Counted from the stretch's first letter, positions 16,089 to 28,478 are shown. The stretch is 64,000 bases of DNA from Actinomadura luteofluorescens (GCF_013409365.1 NZ_JACCBA010000001.1:5208001-5272000); one strand, 5' to 3'. Numbers and translations are program-made. The notes: generated from the letters alone by a model not told the origin.

Positions 16089-17801
16089 ATGAGCGACCAT
16101 CTTCTGGTGGAGACGCTGCGCGAGCGCGACCCCGGCGCCCCGGCCGCGGTCTACGACGCCCATGCCGAGAAGCTCTACGCGTACTGCTGGTTTCAGCTGC
16201 GGGGGCGCGACGCGGCGCAGGTCGCCCTGCGTGACACCTTCATCGTGGCCGAGGCGCACATCGGCAAGCTGCGCGAGCCCGACCGGTTCGAGCCATGGCT
16301 CTACGCCATCGCCCGGCTGGAGTGCGCCCGCCGCATGCCGCCCAGGCACCTCGTGCCGGACGTGCCGGTCGCCAGCCACGACCAGGAGGACGTCGACCAG
16401 CGCATCACGGCGTGGCAGGCCGTGCTGGGGTTGCCGCCCCTCTCCCGGGAGCTCCTGGAACTGCACGTCAGGCGCCGGTTGTCGGTTCCCGACCTCGCCG
16501 CCGTGTTCGGGTTGTCGCCGAGGGACGCGCAAACGGCGCTCGACTGCGCGCACGGCGAGCTCGAAGCGGCGCTGACCGCGGAGATGCTCGCGAACAAGGG
16601 GCCCTACGGTTGCCCTGAGCGTGCTCACCTGCTGCGTGAGCGGCAGGGCGATTTCACCCACGACCTCAGCAAGCGGCTGGTGGGGCACGCGCGAGAGTGT
16701 TCCGCCTGCGGAAGCCTCCGTCCCAGAAGCGTGTCGGCCGCCAAGGTGTACGGGCTGCTGCCCGACGCGGTACCCGCGCCAGAGACGCGGCTCAGAGTGA
16801 TGAGTTGCTTCCTGGATCCCGAACTCGTTGGCTACAGGCTCTTCGTGGCCACTCGCGTCACGGAGTTCAGGTCCGATGGATTTCCCGTCCAGAGCGCCTC
16901 CGGACGCCCCGGGCGGGCAGCCCGTCAGAGCCGGCGCTGGAGGTTCACCCGCCCGCGTAAGGCGGCTAGGGAGGAAAGGGGAGCAGCCAAGCTCTACGCA
17001 CAGGTCGTTCGTGCTTCTGCCGCGCTCGTGGTTGTGGCGCTTCTGTCAGCGTCCGGGGTCGCCTCCATGTACGTCGTCGGTGCCCAGCGTGAGGACAAGG
17101 ACGAGCAGGCCGGCCCCCGTCCGACGGCCGTACCCGGCATCTCTCAGAGGCCTGGGCCCGTGCGGAAGTCGCCTGTTCCTCCGCAGGCGCCCGGTGCCCT
17201 TAACGCCCTTCCCATGGCCACGTTCCCGCTGGGCGCACAGATCTCGTCCGCGCCGCTGCCCGCTCTCTTAGACACGCCCTCGATGCTTGCCTTCTCTGAT
17301 GGGGCCGCGATGTCTGTGGCCGCGGGCGTGCTGACGGTCTCCCCCCTCTTCCTGGACCTGGCAGGAGGATCAGACGGCTCCATAGAGTTAAAGGCAGAGG
17401 GCGGGCCAGTGACCTGGCAGGCGAAGGGCCAAGACTCCCTCAAAGTCAGTCCGTCCTCCGGAAGCCTTGGCCCTGGGCAGAGCGTGACCGTCCATGTTCA
17501 CGTCTCGCGGCAGCGAGAGCCCTACGGAGGAACCACGCTCACGTTCCGGCCAGGTGGGACTCAGGTCCACGTCACATGGCGTTCCGATACGGCCGCTCCT
17601 ACCGCGCCGCCTGAAGCGCACCGGCCAGCTAGTCCTGCGCAGGGGAGCACTGCGTCGAGCCCATCCGGCCCACCACGGGCCGACGGGGATCCTGCTTACT
17701 CGTCGCCTGTCCCTGCGGCGACCCCACTTCCGTCGCAGGCGCCCACACCGCCCCCCTCTGGCACCGCGCCGTCCGGCGCCAGTCCGACGCTCAGCGCCTG
17801 A
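16089..17801 (+). CDS. Membrane-tethered ECF-sigma-like protein with zinc anti-sigma motif and extracellular BACON-like domain
   Basis: The 570-residue protein is a fusion. Residues 5-85 resemble sigma-70 region 2 (ERDPGAPAAVYDAHAEKLYA, ending EPWLYAIARLECARR). Residues 105-160 resemble region 4 (LPPLSRELLELHVRRRLSVP, DLAAVFGLSPRDAQTALD). Residues 200-207 form an HxxxCxxC motif (HARECSAC) as in zinc anti-sigma domains. A basic stretch and one transmembrane helix (about 306-330) precede a Pro-rich linker, a beta-sandwich domain resembling BACON (about 400-500) and a Pro/Ser-rich tail. Sigma parts would be cytosolic and the BACON part outside. This suggests a one-protein cell-surface sensor in which sigma is held by its own anti-sigma. 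Region 2 is divergent, so promoter recognition is uncertain. Confidence 0.78.
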   Translation: MSDHLLVETLRERDPGAPAAVYDAHAEKLYAYCWFQLRGRDAAQVALRDTFIVAEAHIGKLREPDRFEPWLYAIARLECARRMPPRHLVPDVPVASHDQEDVDQRITAWQAVLGLPPLSRELLELHVRRRLSVPDLAAVFGLSPRDAQTALDCAHGELEAALTAEMLANKGPYGCPERAHLLRERQGDFTHDLSKRLVGHARECSACGSLRPRSVSAAKVYGLLPDAVPAPETRLRVMSCFLDPELVGYRLFVATRVTEFRSDGFPVQSASGRPGRAARQSRRWRFTRPRKAAREERGAAKLYAQVVRASAALVVVALLSASGVASMYVVGAQREDKDEQAGPRPTAVPGISQRPGPVRKSPVPPQAPGALNALPMATFPLGAQISSAPLPALLDTPSMLAFSDGAAMSVAAGVLTVSPLFLDLAGGSDGSIELKAEGGPVTWQAKGQDSLKVSPSSGSLGPGQSVTVHVHVSRQREPYGGTTLTFRPGGTQVHVTWRSDTAAPTAPPEAHRPASPAQGSTASSPSGPPRADGDPAYSSPVPAATPLPSQAPTPPPSGTAPSGASPTLSA

Positions 17802-17934
17802 CACCCGGCGCCTGGCGCGCGACTGTTCGCCCACCTTCATCGCGTGGCGTTTGTACCTGCCATTTCCCGAGTCAACTACGCTTCGTAGCTGATCATTTGC
17901 GCTAGGTAGGACCGCGGGCGGGGAGGACGTGATC

Positions 17935-19197
17935 ATGGCACCTGGCGCACCTGAGCTACGTCGCCGTCGCGTGACCCCGTCTCCCGCCAGTAGCAGGGCG
18001 CTGCGGCTGGTCGCTCTCACCTCTGGCGTCGCGATCGGCATGAGCGTTCTGGTGCCGGGTGCGTCCGCCCGCCCGTCGGACCCTCCCGGCCCCAGCGCGA
18101 AGGACGTCGAACGCAGCGAACGCGACGTCAGGGAGCGGGCGGCCGAAGTCGGGCGGACGAAGGCCATGCTCGCCCAGGCGGACGGCGAACTCGACAGGCT
18201 CGCCATCGCCGCAGAGGCCGCCGTGGAGCGCTACAACGGTGAACTGGTGCAGCTGCGGCGGGCGCAAGAGGCGTACAGGGACATTCAAGGAAGGCTTGCC
18301 GAGGCGAACCGGAGAGTGGAGGCGGCCCGAGCCGAGTTGGCGTCGTTCGCCGCGCAGGTCTACCGGGACAACACCGGCTACGACCCGATGTCCTCGGCCG
18401 TCGCGGGTGAAGGCGGGCCTCAGGGGTTCATGGACCGCGCCGGCATGGTCAAGATGCTCGCCGAACGCCGAGCCGCCATGTTCCGCCGGGTCGAAGCCTC
18501 GAAGACGGTCGCGGACGTGTTCCGCCGCCAGGCGAAGACCGCACTGGACGAGCAAGACGCAGCGACGAGGCGAGCCGACGAGGCCAAAGGGCTCGCGCAA
18601 GGCGCCGTGGCCACCCAACAAGCAGCCGTCCAGCGCATCGAAACTGACAAGCGCCATCTAGAACGCAAGCTTGGCAAAGCCCAGGCGAGGGCTGCGGAGG
18701 TCAAGCGCGCGCGGGAACGTGCGCTGGAGAGGGCGCAGACGCGCAAGTTCCGTTCGGATTTCCCCGTCCCGAAGGAGGTGCCGCCTGACGCACGCGGTGC
18801 CATCGCGGTCGAGGCGGCGCTCAAGTGGCTCGGAACGCCCTACTCCTGGGGCGGGGGCGACATGGAGGGGCCGACATACGGCATCGCTCAGGGCGCAGGG
18901 ACGGTCGGCTTCGACTGCTCAGGCCTGACCATGTACGCGTGGAACAAGGCGGGTGTGCGGCTAGACCATTGGACGGGCACGCAGTGGACGTCCGGACCGC
19001 ACATCCCCATCAGCAAGCTGCGCCCGGGTGACTTGGTCTTCTTCGCGACCAATCGGTCCGACCCGGCCACGATCCACCACGTCGGCCTCTACCTCAGTGA
19101 CGGCCGCATGGTGGAGGCGCCCTACACCGGTGCGCACGTGCGTATTGCGAGCATCCACCGACAGGACCTGATCGGTGCCACCCGTCCTGCGGGCTGA
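17935..19197 (+). CDS. Secreted NlpC/P60 peptidoglycan endopeptidase, RipA-like
   Basis: ATG 17935 is preferred because GGGGAGG lies about nine bases before it; a GTG six bases earlier is too close. The 420-residue protein has a signal peptide ending near ASARP, a long coiled coil (about 55-275) of the kind that autoinhibits or localises RipA-type hydrolases, and a C-terminal NlpC/P60 domain with the catalytic Cys in FDCSG, His in IHHVG and a third polar residue in APYTG. It would cut D-Glu-mDAP bonds in stem peptides during growth and division. It follows the BACON-sigma gene by about 130 bp on the same strand. Confidence 0.93.
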   Translation: MAPGAPELRRRRVTPSPASSRALRLVALTSGVAIGMSVLVPGASARPSDPPGPSAKDVERSERDVRERAAEVGRTKAMLAQADGELDRLAIAAEAAVERYNGELVQLRRAQEAYRDIQGRLAEANRRVEAARAELASFAAQVYRDNTGYDPMSSAVAGEGGPQGFMDRAGMVKMLAERRAAMFRRVEASKTVADVFRRQAKTALDEQDAATRRADEAKGLAQGAVATQQAAVQRIETDKRHLERKLGKAQARAAEVKRARERALERAQTRKFRSDFPVPKEVPPDARGAIAVEAALKWLGTPYSWGGGDMEGPTYGIAQGAGTVGFDCSGLTMYAWNKAGVRLDHWTGTQWTSGPHIPISKLRPGDLVFFATNRSDPATIHHVGLYLSDGRMVEAPYTGAHVRIASIHRQDLIGATRPAG

Positions 19198-19220
19198 AAG
19201 AAGTCGTCGTAGAAAGCGAG

Positions 19221-19251
19221 AACCCTTCTGTAGGAGTCCTACAGAAGGGTT
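19221..19251. terminator. Bidirectional terminator between NlpC/P60 gene and ppa
   Basis: A perfect 14-bp stem, aacccttctgtagg (19221-19234) and cctacagaagggtt (19238-19251), has a 3-nt loop. A-rich and T-rich flanks on either side let it serve both convergent genes. Confidence 0.85.
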
Positions 19252-19340
19252 CCCCACGAGTGTCGCGTGGGCGGCGGGGAGCGGGTCGGCGCCGTCTGCG
19301 ACTCCGAACGGCCCGGCCGGCCGCACGGGCCGGGGACGAC

Positions 19341-19832
19341 TCAGTGGCCGCCCTGGTCGGAGGCGCGCTTGAAGGAACGCTCGATCTCCTGCTCGGCCTC
19401 CACGCGTCCCACCCAACTGGCGCCCTCGACGGACTTTCCGGGCTCCAGGTCTTTGTAGACCTCGAAGAAGTGCTGTATCTCCAGCCGGTCGAACTCGGCG
19501 ACGTGGTGTATGTCGCGCAGGTGCTCCATGCGGGGGTCGGTGGCGGGGACGCACAGGACCTTGTCGTCGCCGCCGGCCTCGTCGGTCATGCGGAACATGC
19601 CCACGGCGCGGCAGCGGATGAGGCAGCCGGGGAAGGTCGGCTCCTGGAGCAGGACCAGGGCGTCCAGGGGGTCGCCGTCCTCGCCGAGGGTGTCCTCGAC
19701 GAACCCGTAGTCGGCCGGGTACTGCGTGGAGGTGAAGAGCATGCGGTCGAGCCGGATGCGGCCGGTCTCGTGGTCCACCTCGTACTTGTTCCGCTGGCCC
19801 TTGGGGATCTCAATCGTGACGTCGAAATCCAA
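19341..19832 (-). CDS. ppa: Inorganic pyrophosphatase (family I)
   Basis: The 163-residue protein is a full-length soluble PPase that hydrolyses pyrophosphate to drive biosynthesis. The metal-binding DGDPLDALV motif and the KYEVDHETG and [11 protein letters not shown] segments are all present. The start codon is TTG, identified by GGAGG six bases before it and by the conserved [12 protein letters not shown] start. It is convergent with the NlpC/P60 gene and divergent from dacB, the same ppa-dacB pairing found in mycobacteria. Confidence 0.97.
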   Translation of the reverse strand: MDFDVTIEIPKGQRNKYEVDHETGRIRLDRMLFTSTQYPADYGFVEDTLGEDGDPLDALVLLQEPTFPGCLIRCRAVGMFRMTDEAGGDDKVLCVPATDPRMEHLRDIHHVAEFDRLEIQHFFEVYKDLEPGKSVEGASWVGRVEAEQEIERSFKRASDQGGH

Positions 19833-19969
19833 GATTTCCTCCGCTCCCTGCGCGCTCGCAGTGAATAGTCTTTCGGGAGCCTGTGGGCGAGGCCGGCACC
19901 ACAGGTGAGTGTTCCCCTGTATAAGGATGTCGCACGTTGGTGAGTGCTGAGTGGGAGAGGGGCGGTCAC

Positions 19970-21370
19970 GTGCCTGGACGGGGCCGGGCCCTCGCAGTCC
20001 TGTCGCTGTCCCTCCTTAACGTTTTCGCCGTCGCCGCGGGTCTGGCAGTGGTGAAACTCACACCGGACCGGCGCCTGTCGCCGCAACCGCCCAGCGTGGC
20101 GGCGCGCGACCTGGTGCGGATCGCGCCGTCGTCCGCCGCGATCCCCGCCGCCGATCCCGGGTCGGGCCGTCCGCCCGACCCGTCCGCCCTGGCGGGACGG
20201 CTCTCCGCGCTGATCGGGGGACCGCAGGCGAAGATCAACGCGGTGGTCGTCGACGCGGAGTCCCGGCGGCCGCTGTACGAGCTGCGCGCCGGGCAGCCCG
20301 CCACCCCGGCCTCGACGACGAAGCTGGCGACGTCGGTGGCGGCGCTGGCCTCGGCCGGCCCGGCCCACCGGATCACCACCCGGGTCGTGCGCGGCACGGG
20401 CGACGGGATCATTCTGGTCGGAGGCGGGGATCCTACCTTGACGGCGCTCCCACCGCGCCCTGGAGCCGGCCACCCGCCCTATGCGTCGCTTACCGACCTG
20501 GCCCGCCAGACGGCTGCTGCCTTGAAGGCTTCCGGTACGGGCCAGGTGCGTGTGGACTACGACGCGTCCGCCTATCAGGGTCCCCGTACGGCTGCGGGCT
20601 GGAAACCCAACTATCTCCCCGACGGCGAACTGGCGCCTGTCAGTGCCTTGACCGTCGACGAGGGACGGGTGGCGCCGTCTGACCCGTCCAGGAGGACAAG
20701 GGTCTCGGACCCTCCTTCCGCGGCGGCAAGGGAGTTCGCGCGTCTGTTGGCCAAGAACGGGGTCAGTGCCAGGGCCGGGCGTTCGACGGTCGCGCAGAAG
20801 GAGGCCGTGCAACTCGGTGCCGTCCAGTCGCCCCCGCTGTCCGCGCTCGTGGAGCATTTGCTGACCGACAGCGACAACGACGTGGCCGAGGCGGTGGCCC
20901 GCCAGGTGGCCATCAAACTGGGGCGTCCCGCCACGTTCGCCGATGCCGCGCAGGCCGTCCGACAGGTTCTCGCCGGGCTGGGTGTGGCCGAGGGGGTCTC
21001 GGTCAACGATGGCAGTGGATTGTCGCCGCTCAACCGCATCTCGCCTATCGCGCTCGCCCGTATCGTCTCGCTCGCTGCGGGCGGGGACCATCCGAAGCTG
21101 CGCCCGGTCATCACCGGTCTGCCGATCGCAGGTTTCTCCGGGACGTTGAGCGCGCCCCGCTACACCGTCGCGGCCAGCCAGGGGGGTGCGGGAATGGTGC
21201 GAGCCAAGACCGGCACCTTGGCGGGAGTCAGCACCCTGGCCGGACTCGCCTACGACGCGGACGGACGTCTGCTCGCCTTCGCGTTCATGGCGGGGGACGG
21301 CAAGGGACCGGTCGACCCCGGCAAGCTCGACCAGCTCGCGGCAGCGGTGGCCACCTGCGGATGCGGCTGA
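19970..21370 (+). CDS. dacB: D-alanyl-D-alanine carboxypeptidase/endopeptidase, PBP4 type
   Basis: GTG 19970 is chosen because GGGAGAGG lies about ten bases upstream and the product then starts with a normal signal-anchor; the frame opens at GTG 19937. The 466-residue protein has the three penicillin-binding motifs of the S13 family: STTK, SDND and KTGT. It would trim or cut D-Ala-containing crosslinks in the wall. Length agrees with mycobacterial DacB. A TATAAG -10 box near 19920 is a plausible promoter. Confidence 0.93.
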   Translation: MPGRGRALAVLSLSLLNVFAVAAGLAVVKLTPDRRLSPQPPSVAARDLVRIAPSSAAIPAADPGSGRPPDPSALAGRLSALIGGPQAKINAVVVDAESRRPLYELRAGQPATPASTTKLATSVAALASAGPAHRITTRVVRGTGDGIILVGGGDPTLTALPPRPGAGHPPYASLTDLARQTAAALKASGTGQVRVDYDASAYQGPRTAAGWKPNYLPDGELAPVSALTVDEGRVAPSDPSRRTRVSDPPSAAAREFARLLAKNGVSARAGRSTVAQKEAVQLGAVQSPPLSALVEHLLTDSDNDVAEAVARQVAIKLGRPATFADAAQAVRQVLAGLGVAEGVSVNDGSGLSPLNRISPIALARIVSLAAGGDHPKLRPVITGLPIAGFSGTLSAPRYTVAASQGGAGMVRAKTGTLAGVSTLAGLAYDADGRLLAFAFMAGDGKGPVDPGKLDQLAAAVATCGCG

Positions 21371-21498
21371 TCTGAGGCCCGACACCCGACCCGCGGCGCG
21401 GGTGTGGGGGAGGCCGTACGGGAGATAACCAAAGCGGTTGTTCGTTGAACGACCATGCAGGGCGCTCCGGCGCCGCGTTCCGAACGTACGGTGGTGAC

Positions 21499-22620
21499 AT
21501 GAGCGCCTCAATGATCGACTGGAACCTGGCGGTCCAGGCCGGCACCCGGCTCGTCAGGCCCGGGCCGCAGGTCACCCATGCCGAGGCCCGTGAGGTCGTG
21601 AAGGAGCTGCGCGCCCTGTCGAAGATCGCCCATGGGCACGTGCGGGACTTCACCGGCATGGCGTCCGAGCTCGATCCGGACCCTGCGACTGTCGTGGACA
21701 GGCCTGGCTGGATCCGTGCCAACGTGGACGGTTTCCGGGTCGTGCTGGAGCCGCTCATGGAGCAGATGTCCGAACGGAGCAACGGCGGCCCCCTCGGTGG
21801 AGCGGGCAACGTTGTCGTCCAGGCGGTCGGTTCGCGCGTCACGGGCATGCAGGTCGGCGCGATTCTGGCGTATATGGCGAGCCGTGTTCTGGGCCAGTAC
21901 GAGCTGTTCCTGCCTCCGGACCCGTCCGGGCGTGCGCCGACAGGGCGGCTGACTCTGGTCGCGCCCAACATCGTCCATGTGGAGCAGGAGCTCGGTGTGG
22001 AGTCGCGTGACTTCCGCCTCTGGGTCTGCTTGCACGAGGAGACGCACCGGGCCCAGTTCACGGGAGTCCCCTGGCTGCGCGAGTACGTCCAGGACCAGAT
22101 GACCAAGTTCCTCCTCGCGTCCGACCTCGACCCCGGCATGATGCTGGACCGCATCCGGGACGCTGCCGAGGCCGTCGCCGACGCCGTGCGCGGCGGTGAC
22201 TCCAACCTCATCGACGCGATCCAGACGCCGGAGCAGCGGGAGATCCTCGACCGCCTCACCGCCGTGATGACGCTCGTCGAAGGACACGGCGACTACGTCA
22301 TGGACGCGGTGGGCCCCGAGGTCGTGCCGTCCGTCCAGCAGATCCGGTCGCGTTTCCAAGGGCGGCGCTCTGGCGGTTCCAAGCTCGACAAGACGATCCG
22401 GCGCCTGCTCGGCATCGACCTGAAGATGAAGCAGTACGCGGAGGGGTCGCGGTTCGTGCGGAGGGTCGTCACGGAGGCCGGCATGAGCGGCTTCAACCAG
22501 GTCTGGCAGTCGCCGGAGACGCTCCCGACCCATGACGAGATCAAGGAGCCCAGCCTGTGGATGAGCAGGGTCGTCGGCACACGCGCCATCGACGCCCCGC
22601 CCAAGGCCAGCGAGGCCTGA
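21499..22620 (+). CDS. Zinc-dependent metalloprotease-like protein (DUF2342, zincin fold)
   Basis: The 373-residue protein from ATG 21499 begins MSASMIDWNLAVQAGTRLVR, the normal family start. It contains a zincin HEETH motif and a downstream VEGHGDYVMDAV segment that likely supplies the third ligand region. The family is annotated as zinc-dependent metalloprotease or coenzyme F420 biosynthesis-associated protein, and no substrate is established. It occupies the same slot between dacB and tilS as Rv3626c in M. tuberculosis. Confidence 0.9.
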   Translation: MSASMIDWNLAVQAGTRLVRPGPQVTHAEAREVVKELRALSKIAHGHVRDFTGMASELDPDPATVVDRPGWIRANVDGFRVVLEPLMEQMSERSNGGPLGGAGNVVVQAVGSRVTGMQVGAILAYMASRVLGQYELFLPPDPSGRAPTGRLTLVAPNIVHVEQELGVESRDFRLWVCLHEETHRAQFTGVPWLREYVQDQMTKFLLASDLDPGMMLDRIRDAAEAVADAVRGGDSNLIDAIQTPEQREILDRLTAVMTLVEGHGDYVMDAVGPEVVPSVQQIRSRFQGRRSGGSKLDKTIRRLLGIDLKMKQYAEGSRFVRRVVTEAGMSGFNQVWQSPETLPTHDEIKEPSLWMSRVVGTRAIDAPPKASEA

Positions 22621-22701
22621 GCCGTAGCGCGCTTGAGCCGGTACCTGCCTTGGCGTGACCTGCCTTGGGCGAACGGCACCGTGTGGTGGTAGACGTTTGC
22701 C

Positions 22702-23700
22702 ATGGGCCCTGATCCGGCTGTGGCGGCGGTACGTCTTGCTGTGCGCCGGGTGCTCGCCGGCCTGCCGCAGGGGGGAGTGGTGCTGGCAGCGTGCAGCGGG
22801 GGCGCCGATTCGCTGGCGCTGGCTGGGGCGTTGGCCTTCGAAGCGCCCAGGGCAGGGCGTTCGGCCGGAGGCATCACTATCGACCATGGCTTGCAAGACG
22901 GCTCGGACCAGCGTGCTGACGCGGTGGTCCGGACAATGGTCGACCTCGGTCTCGACCCAGCTGGTTCCATCGCGGTGACCGTCGACGGGGCCGGCGGCCC
23001 CGAGAACGCAGCCCGCGACGCTCGATACGCGGCCCTTGACGGTGCCGCCCATCAAATGGGGGCGACCGCCGTCCTGCTTGGGCACACGCAAGACGACCAG
23101 GCCGAAACCGTCCTGCTAGGGCTGGCGCGTGGTTCCGGGGCCCGCTCGTTGTCTGGCATGCCCGCCTCTTTCAGGCGCTCCGAAGGCGTCAGGTACTTGA
23201 GGCCCTTGCTGGAGCTGGATCGCGTCACTACGCGCCGCGCCTGCAAGGCCATGGGGCTGGACCCCTGGGACGACCCCCACAACATCGACCCCGCCTACGC
23301 GCGCGTGCGCGTCCGGCACGAGGCCCTTCCCGCCCTGGAGAAGGCCCTTGGCCCGGGAGTGGCCCAAGCGCTGGCACGGACGGCCAGGATGCTGCGCGAC
23401 GACGCCGACGCCCTCGACGAGATGGCTTCCCGCGCCTACTCCGACCTGGAGACCTCCGAAGACGGCTGCAACGTTGCCGTCCGCCTGGATGGGCTCGAAG
23501 GGCTGCCCAGAGCCGTCCGTACGAGGGTGCTGCGGATGGCGGCGGTAAAGGCCGGCAGCCCACCGGGTACGCTCGCGGCGGTCCATATCGATGCAGTGGA
23601 TCGGCTGGTCACGGCCTGGCACGGCCAGCGGCACGTGGATCTGCCAGGGGGGCTGCGCGCCTTCCGGAGGTCTGGGAAGCTGCTGTTCGGCCCGGTTTGA
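22702..23700 (+). CDS. tilS: tRNA(Ile)-lysidine synthetase
   Basis: The 332-residue protein has the N-type ATP pyrophosphatase loop [13 protein letters not shown], followed by [24 protein letters not shown] and the C-terminal region typical of short actinobacterial TilS. It ligates lysine to C34 of tRNA-Ile(CAU), which switches its decoding to AUA. The gene is expected to be essential. It lies immediately before hpt, as in most Gram-positive genomes. Confidence 0.95.
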   Translation: MGPDPAVAAVRLAVRRVLAGLPQGGVVLAACSGGADSLALAGALAFEAPRAGRSAGGITIDHGLQDGSDQRADAVVRTMVDLGLDPAGSIAVTVDGAGGPENAARDARYAALDGAAHQMGATAVLLGHTQDDQAETVLLGLARGSGARSLSGMPASFRRSEGVRYLRPLLELDRVTTRRACKAMGLDPWDDPHNIDPAYARVRVRHEALPALEKALGPGVAQALARTARMLRDDADALDEMASRAYSDLETSEDGCNVAVRLDGLEGLPRAVRTRVLRMAAVKAGSPPGTLAAVHIDAVDRLVTAWHGQRHVDLPGGLRAFRRSGKLLFGPV

Positions 23701-23823
23701 CGTCGCGGCGTGTGCGGATCGTCACGTGTCGCGTCCGCCGCGCACTGCCCGAACGGCGCGCGGCGGTGTCCGTCCGACGTCCGTCCCACCGGACGGGCGA
23801 GGTCTGAGCTATGAGGTGGGGTT

Positions 23824-24387
23824 GTGGACGAGAAGGACCTGGGCAACGACCTGGCGAAGGTGCTGATCCCCGAGGACGACCTGCAGGCCAAGGTGCGCGG
23901 GCTCGCCGCGCAGATCGACGCCGACTACGCGGGCAGGGACCTGCTGCTCGTCGGGGTCCTCAAGGGCGCCGTCATGATCATGGCCGACCTGGCGCGGTCG
24001 CTGCACTCGCCCGCCTCCATGGACTGGATGGCCGTGTCGTCCTACGGTTCGGGCACCAAGTCGTCCGGCGTCGTCCGCATCCTCAAGGACCTCGACACCG
24101 ACATCCTCGACCGGCACGTCCTGATCGTGGAGGACATCGTCGACTCGGGCCTGACGCTGTCGTGGCTGGTGAGCAACCTGCTCTCCCGCAACCCGGCCTC
24201 GCTGGAGATCTGCGCGCTGCTCCGCAAGCCGGAGGCCGTCAAGACCGAGATCGACGTGAAGTACATCGGCTTCGACATCCCCAACGAGTTCGTCATCGGG
24301 TACGGGCTCGACTACGCGGAGCGGTACCGGAACCTGCCGTTCGTCGGGACTCTGGCCCCGCACGTGTACGGCGGAGGCGGGGCCTGA
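23824..24387 (+). CDS. hpt: Hypoxanthine-guanine phosphoribosyltransferase
   Basis: The 187-residue protein starts with GTG. It has the PRPP-binding signature [16 protein letters not shown] and the conserved [10 protein letters not shown] and [11 protein letters not shown] segments. It salvages hypoxanthine and guanine to IMP and GMP. The conserved tilS-hpt-ftsH order holds here, although a 380-bp gap precedes ftsH. Confidence 0.97.
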   Translation: MDEKDLGNDLAKVLIPEDDLQAKVRGLAAQIDADYAGRDLLLVGVLKGAVMIMADLARSLHSPASMDWMAVSSYGSGTKSSGVVRILKDLDTDILDRHVLIVEDIVDSGLTLSWLVSNLLSRNPASLEICALLRKPEAVKTEIDVKYIGFDIPNEFVIGYGLDYAERYRNLPFVGTLAPHVYGGGGA

Positions 24388-24767
24388 GCCGCCCTGGAGG
24401 GGCCGGAGGGCCGCGGGGAGGGCCTGATCGCCCCGGACGTGCTCACACTGGTCGGAGGCGCACCAACGCCCCCCAGGGAACAAGGGACCGTGACGAATCG
24501 TTGCAAAGGTCGTTGACGGGTATAGGCAAGGGATGCGGGAGAACAGCGTCGGCTGCGGCTCCTGCGCCTGCGGTGTACCGTCGGTGTCCCGGACCTCGGG
24601 TTCGGGACGCGATATGAGGGAAGCCGCCACGGTGGGACCGGAGCCCCGGGCGACGGGCCTACCCGTTGGTCGCATTGTTGGTCGCAGTGGCGTCCGTCCC
24701 TCGGGACGGGCGAGGATCGCACACAGACTGGTCAGGAGGGACGGGCCCCTACGGGGTAACCGGATAA
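24388..24767. other. Upstream region of ftsH, no gene
   Basis: This 380-bp gap contains no frame with codon bias. A TTGCAA-type element near 24496 followed by TATAGG about 15 bases later is a candidate ftsH promoter. A small hairpin, ccgtccctcgggacgg, at 24694-24709 lies about 60 bases before the start codon. No clear Shine-Dalgarno sequence precedes the ftsH ATG. Confidence 0.45.
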
Positions 24768-26771
<2,004 letters not shown>

Positions 26772-26776
26772 CGGCC

Positions 26777-27409
26777 TTGGCGATCCCGTACGACGAGGCG
26801 CCGATCGACAACGACCCGCCGGGCGAGACACTGCACGGCGGGCGTTTCGACCACGCGCGCATCGAGAAGGCCGTTCGCGAGATCCTGATCGGCATCGGGG
26901 AAGACCCTGACCGTGACGGGTTGCGCGACACCCCCGCCAGGGTGGCGCGCGCGTACGCCGAGCAGTTCGCGGGTCTGCGCCAGAAGCCCGAGGACGCGCT
27001 GACCACGGTGTTCGACGCCGACCATGAGGAAATGGTCCTGGTGAAGGACATCGAGGTGTACTCCGTCTGCGAGCACCACCTGGTGCCCTTCCACGGGGTC
27101 GCGCACGTGGGTTACACGCCCAACAAGAAGGGCCAGATCACCGGTCTGTCGAAGCTGGCCCGGCTCGTGGACGTGTACGCCCGCCGGCCGCAGGTGCAGG
27201 AGCGCCTCACGAGCCAGGTGGCCGACGCGATGATGACGGTGCTGGAGCCCCGCGGCGCCATCGTGGTCATCGAGGCGGAGCACCTGTGCATGACGATGCG
27301 CGGCGTGCGGAAGCCGGGCGCGAAGACGGTGACGTCGGCGGTGCGCGGCGACTTCCGTGATCATGCCGAGACGCGGTCCGAGGCGATGAGCCTGATTCTC
27401 GGCCGCTGA
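26777..27409 (+). CDS. folE: GTP cyclohydrolase I
   Basis: Starting at TTG 26777, six bases after the ftsH stop, gives 210 residues, the usual length. No ATG or GTG is available in frame before the conserved region. Zinc and catalytic segments are intact: [12 protein letters not shown] and [12 protein letters not shown]. It converts GTP to dihydroneopterin triphosphate, the first step of folate synthesis. The tight spacing makes it cotranscribed with ftsH, and a strong hairpin follows it before folP. Confidence 0.96.
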   Translation: MAIPYDEAPIDNDPPGETLHGGRFDHARIEKAVREILIGIGEDPDRDGLRDTPARVARAYAEQFAGLRQKPEDALTTVFDADHEEMVLVKDIEVYSVCEHHLVPFHGVAHVGYTPNKKGQITGLSKLARLVDVYARRPQVQERLTSQVADAMMTVLEPRGAIVVIEAEHLCMTMRGVRKPGAKTVTSAVRGDFRDHAETRSEAMSLILGR

Positions 27410-27447
27410 CAGGCCGTCGGGTCCCCGGGGCCCGACCGAGCGTCTGA

Positions 27448-27476
27448 ACGGGCCTCAGCGTCAAGCTGAGGCCCGT
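27448..27476 (+). terminator. Terminator between folE and folP
   Basis: A 12-bp perfect stem, acgggcctcagc (27448-27459) and gctgaggcccgt (27465-27476), has a 5-nt loop and is followed by a pyrimidine-rich tctgctgttcc. It separates the ftsH-folE unit from the folP operon. Confidence 0.8.
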
Positions 27477-27566
27477 TCTGCTGTTCCCGGAGAGGGTATG
27501 CCGGACGGACGGGGCGGTTGGAGCTCCGCTCCGGCGGGTGGACTCCAAGGCATAGGGTTGGGTGAC

Positions 27567-28478
27567 ATGACCAGTGCCGCCGTTCCGGGGCTGCCCGAGC
27601 CAGGGCGGTGCCTCGTCATGGGCGTGGTCAACGTGACCCCCGATTCCTTCTCCGACGGTGGCGCCTGGTTCGACCCGGAGAAGGCGGTCCGCCACGGGCT
27701 CGATCTCATGGGCGAGGGCGCCGACATCGTGGATGTGGGCGGCGAGTCGACCCGCCCTGGCGCGCAGCGTGTGTCCCAGGAAGAGGAACTGCGCCGCGTG
27801 GTTCCCGTCATAGAGGCGCTCGTGGCCGAGAACGTTCCCGTGAGCGTCGACACCATGCGCGCCGAGGTAGCCGAGGCCGCGGTAGGCGCGGGCGCGCGGC
27901 TCGTGAACGATGTGAGCGGCGGTCTGGCCGACCCAGACATGCCGCGCGTGGTGGCTGCCGCGGGCGTGCCCTATGTGGTGATGCATTGGCGCGGCCACAG
28001 CCACGACATGTACAACCGCGCCGTCTACACGGACGTGGTGCGTGAGGTCCGTGACGAACTGCTGCGCCGAGTCGACGCCGTCCTGGGGGAGGGCGTCGAC
28101 CCGTCGATGATCGTGCTCGACCCTGGGCTGGGCTTCGCCAAGAACCCGGAGACGGGGCACAACTGGTCGCTGCTCGCCCATCTGGACGCGTTCACAGGTC
28201 TCGGTTACCCCGTCCTGGTGGGGGCGTCCCGCAAAGGGTTTCTGACGAGGCTCCTCGCGGAACCGGACGGGACGCGGCGTCCGTTCGGCGAATGCGATGA
28301 CGCGACCGTGGCCATCACGTCTCTCGTGGCGGCCGCCGGGGCATGGTGCGTAAGGGTGCACAGAGTCCGGCCCAACGCGGACGCGGTACGGGTGGCGGCC
28401 GCGATGCGCGCGGCCCGTCCGGTCGACCAGGACAGCGTTACCCAGGAAACCGACGACGACGGGAGTCTCCGCCTATGA
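27567..28478 (+). CDS. folP: Dihydropteroate synthase
   Basis: ATG 27567 gives 303 residues and fits the family start; the open frame runs back to 27498. DHPS signatures are intact: MGVVNVTPDSFSDGG, GADIVDVGGESTRPGA, and the C-terminal LVGASRKGFL and VRVHRV segments. It condenses p-aminobenzoate with dihydropterin pyrophosphate and is the sulfonamide target. It heads a run of ATGA-overlapping genes through to DUF3180. Confidence 0.97.
   Translation: MTSAAVPGLPEPGRCLVMGVVNVTPDSFSDGGAWFDPEKAVRHGLDLMGEGADIVDVGGESTRPGAQRVSQEEELRRVVPVIEALVAENVPVSVDTMRAEVAEAAVGAGARLVNDVSGGLADPDMPRVVAAAGVPYVVMHWRGHSHDMYNRAVYTDVVREVRDELLRRVDAVLGEGVDPSMIVLDPGLGFAKNPETGHNWSLLAHLDAFTGLGYPVLVGASRKGFLTRLLAEPDGTRRPFGECDDATVAITSLVAAAGAWCVRVHRVRPNADAVRVAAAMRAARPVDQDSVTQETDDDGSLRL

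Noticed and set aside
17802..17934. Possible c-di-AMP riboswitch before the first NlpC/P60 gene
   Set aside because: The gggtgaatc and agctaacccggtaggcg blocks are absent and the gap is only about 130 bp.
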